Below, in pieces: positions 60,687-63,402 of a stretch of DNA of 63,402 nucleotides. The stretch spans positions 1 through 63,402 of the forward strand of contig JAFYWF010000024.1 of the NCBI GenBank assembly GCA_017558145.1, given 5' to 3'. The notes under the pieces are model-generated. The model ran no database searches. It saw nothing but the letters and a program-made list of their open reading frames with translations, and was not told where the DNA came from. Numbering within the stretch: the stretch's first letter is position 1; each line of letters begins with the position of its first letter. The translations under genes and the position numbers were made by a program. The stretch is from Lachnospiraceae bacterium (GTDB taxonomy: Bacteria > Bacillota > Clostridia > Lachnospirales > Lachnospiraceae).

Positions 60687-62171
60687 ATGAAAGTCGGATT
60701 TGATAATGATAAATACTTGAAAATGCAATCTGAACATATCAAAGAAAGAATTGCTCTCTTTGGCAATAAACTTTACTTGGAATTTGGCGGAAAATTATTT
60801 GATGATTTTCATGCATCCAGAGTTTTGCCCGGTTTTCAACCTGATAGTAAGTTAAAAATGTTACTACAATTAAAAGACCAAGCTGAAGTTGTTATTGTTA
60901 TAAGCGCTGATGACATTGAAAGCAACAAAGTTCGTGGTGACTACGGAATCACCTATGATGCTGATGTATTACGTTTAATTGATGTTTTTCATGGCTTTGG
61001 ACTTTTAGTTGGTAGTGTAGTCATTAATAAGTTTAATGGACAAAATTCAGCTCTTAAGTTTCGTGAAAAATTAAATAATTTAGGAATAAAATCCTACATT
61101 CATTATAATATTCCCGGATATCCCAGTGATATTGCAACTATTGTAAGTGATGAAGGATATGGTAAAAACGAATATATTGAAACGCAAAGACCTCTCGTAA
61201 TTGTAACTGCACCGGGACCAGGAAGTGGTAAAATGGCCACTTGTCTTTCTCAATTATATCATGAGCATAAACGCGGAATTAATGCAGGATACGCTAAATT
61301 TGAAACCTTCCCTATTTGGAATTTGCCATTAAAACATCCTGTTAACATTGCTTATGAAGCAGCTACTGCTGATTTAAATGATGTAAACATGATTGACCCA
61401 TTTCATTTGGAAGCTTACGAAAAAACTGCTGTAAATTACAATCGTGATGTAGAAATTTTCCCTGTTTTAAATGCAATGTTTGAACAGATTTTAGGAGAAA
61501 GTCCTTATAAATCTCCTACCGACATGGGTGTAAACATGGTAGGTAATTGCATTATTGATGACGAAGCTTGTCGTGATGCAAGTAAACAAGAAATTATTCG
61601 TCGCTATTATCAAGAGATGTGTAATATCAAACGTGGATATGGGAATAGCAACACTTTATACAAGTTAGAACTTCTAATGAAACAGGTTAATATTACCGTA
61701 AATGACCGTATTGTTGTAAATGCAGCACTTCAAAGAGAAGCAGATACCGGACATCCTGCCGTTGCTATTGAATTACCAAATGGAAAAATTGTAACCGGAA
61801 AGACCTCTGATTTATTAGGTCCTTCTGCTGCGGCTCTTATGAATGCTTTAAAAGAACTAGGTGGAATCGATCACGATTTACATTTAATTTCACCTTCAGC
61901 AATTGAACCTATTCAGACTTTAAAGACAGATTATTTAGGAAGTAAAAATCCAAGACTTCATACAGATGAAATCTTAATCGCATTATCCATGTGCGCTGCT
62001 AATGATATGAATGCTAAAAAAACATTAGATCAAATTCCGAAATTAAAACAATGTGAGGTTCACTCCTCTGTATTATTATCTTCTGTAGATGAACAAGTAT
62101 TTAAACGCCTGGGAACGCATTTAACATGTGAACCTAAATATGAAATGAACGATAAAAAATATCATAAATAA
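60687..62171 (+). CDS. DUF1846 family protein
   Basis: Function unknown. 494 residues, no signal peptide or membrane segment. The full-length DUF1846 sequence includes GFDNDKYLKMQSEHI, a P-loop-like APGPGSGKMATCLSQL (about 171-186), GINAGYAKFETFPIWNLPL and GNCIIDDEACRDASKQEI. The GPGSGK loop suggests nucleotide binding. ATG 60687 follows GGAGGT. Single gene with promoter and terminator. Confidence 0.93.
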   Translation: MKVGFDNDKYLKMQSEHIKERIALFGNKLYLEFGGKLFDDFHASRVLPGFQPDSKLKMLLQLKDQAEVVIVISADDIESNKVRGDYGITYDADVLRLIDVFHGFGLLVGSVVINKFNGQNSALKFREKLNNLGIKSYIHYNIPGYPSDIATIVSDEGYGKNEYIETQRPLVIVTAPGPGSGKMATCLSQLYHEHKRGINAGYAKFETFPIWNLPLKHPVNIAYEAATADLNDVNMIDPFHLEAYEKTAVNYNRDVEIFPVLNAMFEQILGESPYKSPTDMGVNMVGNCIIDDEACRDASKQEIIRRYYQEMCNIKRGYGNSNTLYKLELLMKQVNITVNDRIVVNAALQREADTGHPAVAIELPNGKIVTGKTSDLLGPSAAALMNALKELGGIDHDLHLISPSAIEPIQTLKTDYLGSKNPRLHTDEILIALSMCAANDMNAKKTLDQIPKLKQCEVHSSVLLSSVDEQVFKRLGTHLTCEPKYEMNDKKYHK

Positions 62172-62237
62172 TTGATTCTACTACAGATATATATTTTTTA
62201 TAATAATGAAGGTTGTTATATTTTATATAAATACTTT

Positions 62238-62285
62238 AAAAGGTTTTGAACATAGTATATTCTTTGTTCAAAACCTTTCTTTATA
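62238..62285. terminator. bidirectional terminator between DUF1846 and pdaA
   Basis: AAAAGGTTTTGAACA pairs with TGTTCAAAACCTTT around a loop of about 11 bases; T-rich on both sides, seven bases before the pdaA stop. Confidence 0.85.
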
Positions 62286-62291
62286 GTAATT

Positions 62292-63080
62292 CTACAATTC
62301 GGATAACTCTCCAAATTCGTATCCCATTTCCTTCCATTTGTGGATGATGTCTCCCATAATTTCTCCGTTTGTGGATGAAGTACTATGAAGCAAAATAATT
62401 GCACCCGGATGAATTCGACTTGTAAGTTTTTCTATTGCTTCATCTTTCGATGGTTGCTTCTTTTCATCCCAATCTACATAAGCTAAACTCCAAAAACAAG
62501 TTTTATAACCTTCCTCTTTTGCCCACATAAGCTGTTCTTCACTAAACTTTCCTTGTGGTGGACGATAAAATTTTGGCATTTCGCTACCTACAATATTTTG
62601 ATATAAATCTTCTAATGAAGTTAGTTCTTCTATAAAAGCTTCTTTGGTAGTTAATGTATTCATATCTTTGTGATGATACGTATGATTTCCTACCGTATGA
62701 CCTTCTTCTACCATACGTTTTACAATTTCAGGGCATTTTTCAAGATAATTTCCTACTAAAAAAAATGTTGCCTTTACATTATTTTCTTTTAATGCATCCA
62801 ATATTTTTTCTGTATTTCCATTCTCGTAACCCGCATCAAATGTAAGATATAATTTCTTATTTTCCTCATCTCCTAAATAGTAGGCATCTAATTGCTCTAA
62901 TGTCTCTTTATCTACATCTATGACCGGACTTTTTCCTTCTTCTTGGAAGCTTAATCCCCAATTGTTTGAAGACATCACAGATATATAGTTTAAATTATTA
63001 TTCTTATAACTAATAATTCCTAATGCAATTGTAAAAAACAGAGAAAAAATACCTGCTATTCTTATGATTCTTTTTTTCAT
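62292..63080 (-). CDS. pdaA: PdaA-type polysaccharide deacetylase
   Basis: Delta-lactam-forming N-acetylmuramic acid deacetylase of the spore cortex. 262 residues from ATG 63080 (AGTGAG six bases upstream; ATG 63098 also possible). Membrane anchor or signal near residues 6-22. NodB motifs: LTFDAGYENGNTEKIL, GNHTYHH, FYRPPQGKFSEEQL, CFWSLAYVDW and GAIILLHSTS. The TFDxGYENG form and the VDW segment are typical of PdaA rather than general PgdA enzymes. Suggests a spore former, consistent with spoVG. Confidence 0.93.
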   Translation of the reverse strand: MKKRIIRIAGIFSLFFTIALGIISYKNNNLNYISVMSSNNWGLSFQEEGKSPVIDVDKETLEQLDAYYLGDEENKKLYLTFDAGYENGNTEKILDALKENNVKATFFLVGNYLEKCPEIVKRMVEEGHTVGNHTYHHKDMNTLTTKEAFIEELTSLEDLYQNIVGSEMPKFYRPPQGKFSEEQLMWAKEEGYKTCFWSLAYVDWDEKKQPSKDEAIEKLTSRIHPGAIILLHSTSSTNGEIMGDIIHKWKEMGYEFGELSEL

Positions 63081-63110
63081 TCTGTACTCACTTTTCATAT
63101 ACTTTATAAA

Positions 63111-63141
63111 ATATATGTTTTGAATATACTAACTATTCAAA
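63111..63141 (-). promoter_or_regulatory. pdaA upstream element: inverted repeat with sigma-G-like boxes
   Basis: TTTGAATA and TATTCAAA form a perfect 8-bp inverted repeat with a 7-bp spacer (63119-63141). On the minus strand TGAATA (63134-63139) and CATATAT (63111-63117) are 16 bp apart, loosely like a sigma-G promoter (GAATA ... CATNHTA). Bacillus pdaA is sigma-G dependent. Confidence 0.35.
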
Positions 63142-63153
63142 GAGATTTTTTGT

Positions 63154-63187
63154 AAAAAAAAAGGCTTAGATAAAAATCTAAGTCTTT
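63154..63187 (-). terminator. terminator of the tRNA cluster
   Basis: AGACTTAGAT pairs with ATCTAAGCCT (one wobble) around five T, then nine T on the minus strand; three bases after tRNA-Cys. Confidence 0.88.
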
Positions 63188-63189
63188 CA

Positions 63190-63260
63190 AGGCGACAATC
63201 GGATTTGAACCGATGATAAGGGTGTTGCAGACCCGTGCCTTACCACTTGGCTATGTCGCC
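63190..63260 (-). tRNA. tRNA-Cys (anticodon GCA)
   Basis: 71 nt on the minus strand. Acceptor GGCGACA pairs with TGTCGCC, discriminator U73 as required for Cys, anticodon loop CTGCAAC, T-loop GTTCAAATC. The 3' CCA is not encoded. Last of three tandem tRNAs. Confidence 0.97.
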
Positions 63261-63263
63261 ATA

Positions 63264-63335
63264 TGACTCCTACGGGAATCGAACCCGTGTTACCGCCGTG
63301 AAAGGGCGATGTCTTAACCGCTTGACCAAGGAGCC
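63264..63335 (-). tRNA. tRNA-Glu (anticodon UUC)
   Basis: 72 nt on the minus strand. Acceptor GGCTCCT pairs with AGGAGTC (one G-U), discriminator A, anticodon loop CTTTCAC, T-loop GTTCGATTC. CCA not encoded. Three bases before tRNA-Cys. Confidence 0.97.
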
Positions 63336-63338
63336 AGA

Positions 63339-63402
63339 CTCCCCGAGTAGGGTTCGAACCTACGACCCTTCGGTTAACAGCCGAATGCTCTACCGCTGAG
63401 CT
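63339..63402 (-). tRNA. tRNA-Asn (anticodon GUU), 5' end outside window
   Basis: The 3' 64 nt are present. Discriminator G, 3' acceptor strand TCGGGGA, anticodon loop CTGTTAA, T-loop GTTCGAACC. The window ends in the D-arm (AGCTCAGCGGTAGAGC), so about nine bases are missing. CCA not encoded. Confidence 0.93.

Overview
The window is a chromosomal stretch of an AT-rich, spore-forming member of the Clostridia, most likely a Lachnospiraceae. The reasons are the low GC content, spoVG, a PdaA-type spore cortex deacetylase, strong AGGAGG-type ribosome binding sites, a CIRCE-controlled hrcA-grpE-dnaK-dnaJ operon, and several families common in that group (DUF6465, DUF4234, DUF2752, DUF3048, double-DnaD proteins). 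I see no phage, transposase, plasmid or CRISPR signature. Almost all of it is vertically inherited core genome.

Layout. 1-366: end of uxuA. 373-623: two very long imperfect hairpins at the uxuA/mfd convergent junction. 622-5137 (minus): mfd, pth, spoVG. 5138-5441: divergent promoter region with a 33-bp palindrome. 5442-10349 (plus): murC, then a cluster of DnaA boxes, then a primosome operon (double-DnaD protein, DnaC/DnaI-type loader) ending in an atypical prs. 10396-14649 (minus): a large membrane-anchored unknown, a methyltransferase and a small unknown. 14715-21914 (minus): the complete F-type ATP synthase operon, whose c subunit carries a Na+-binding signature. 21975-25241 (minus): a coiled-coil/SleB peptidoglycan hydrolase, dCMP deaminase, rpiB and threonylcarbamoyl-AMP synthase, an arrangement reminiscent of the ywl-atp region of Bacillus. 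25436-27412 (minus): a small membrane-protein cassette (DUF2752, DUF4234 fusion, DUF4234). 27582-30121 (minus): a coupled pair, a ParB-like/BMP fusion protein and a metallophosphoesterase. 30186-35213 (minus): heat-shock operon with CIRCE. 35369-38895 (minus): histone-H1-like DUF6465 protein, uppP, an aminotransferase, a cytidylate-kinase-like protein. 38949-43813 (minus): branched-chain amino acid ABC transporter livJHMGF. 44014-49767 (minus): cobS-like, DUF3048 lipoprotein, SpoVB/MurJ-like flippase, azlCD, a GNAT enzyme. 49902-50423 (plus): cyclophilin. 50801-54777 (minus): fba and the murB-rapZ-whiA-crh cluster. 54929-60145 (minus): hprK, uvrC, ftsH. 60323-63080: DUF378, DUF1846 (plus), pdaA. 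63190-63402 (minus): tRNA-Cys, tRNA-Glu and a partial tRNA-Asn.

How the parts fit. Cell-wall genes recur (murC, murB, uppP, flippase, SleB-type hydrolase, PdaA). Carbon control is represented by HPr kinase and an HPr-like protein that has lost the phosphotransfer histidine but kept the regulatory serine (a Crh-like protein), beside RapZ and WhiA. Replication initiation genes sit behind DnaA boxes. The best candidate for an undescribed system is the translationally coupled pair at 27582-30121: a signal-peptide-less BMP ligand-binding domain fused to a ParB-like domain, followed by a phosphoesterase and lying just downstream of dnaJ.

Limits: all functions come from reading motifs by eye; no database search, alignment or folding was run. 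Promoters and hairpins were found by eye.
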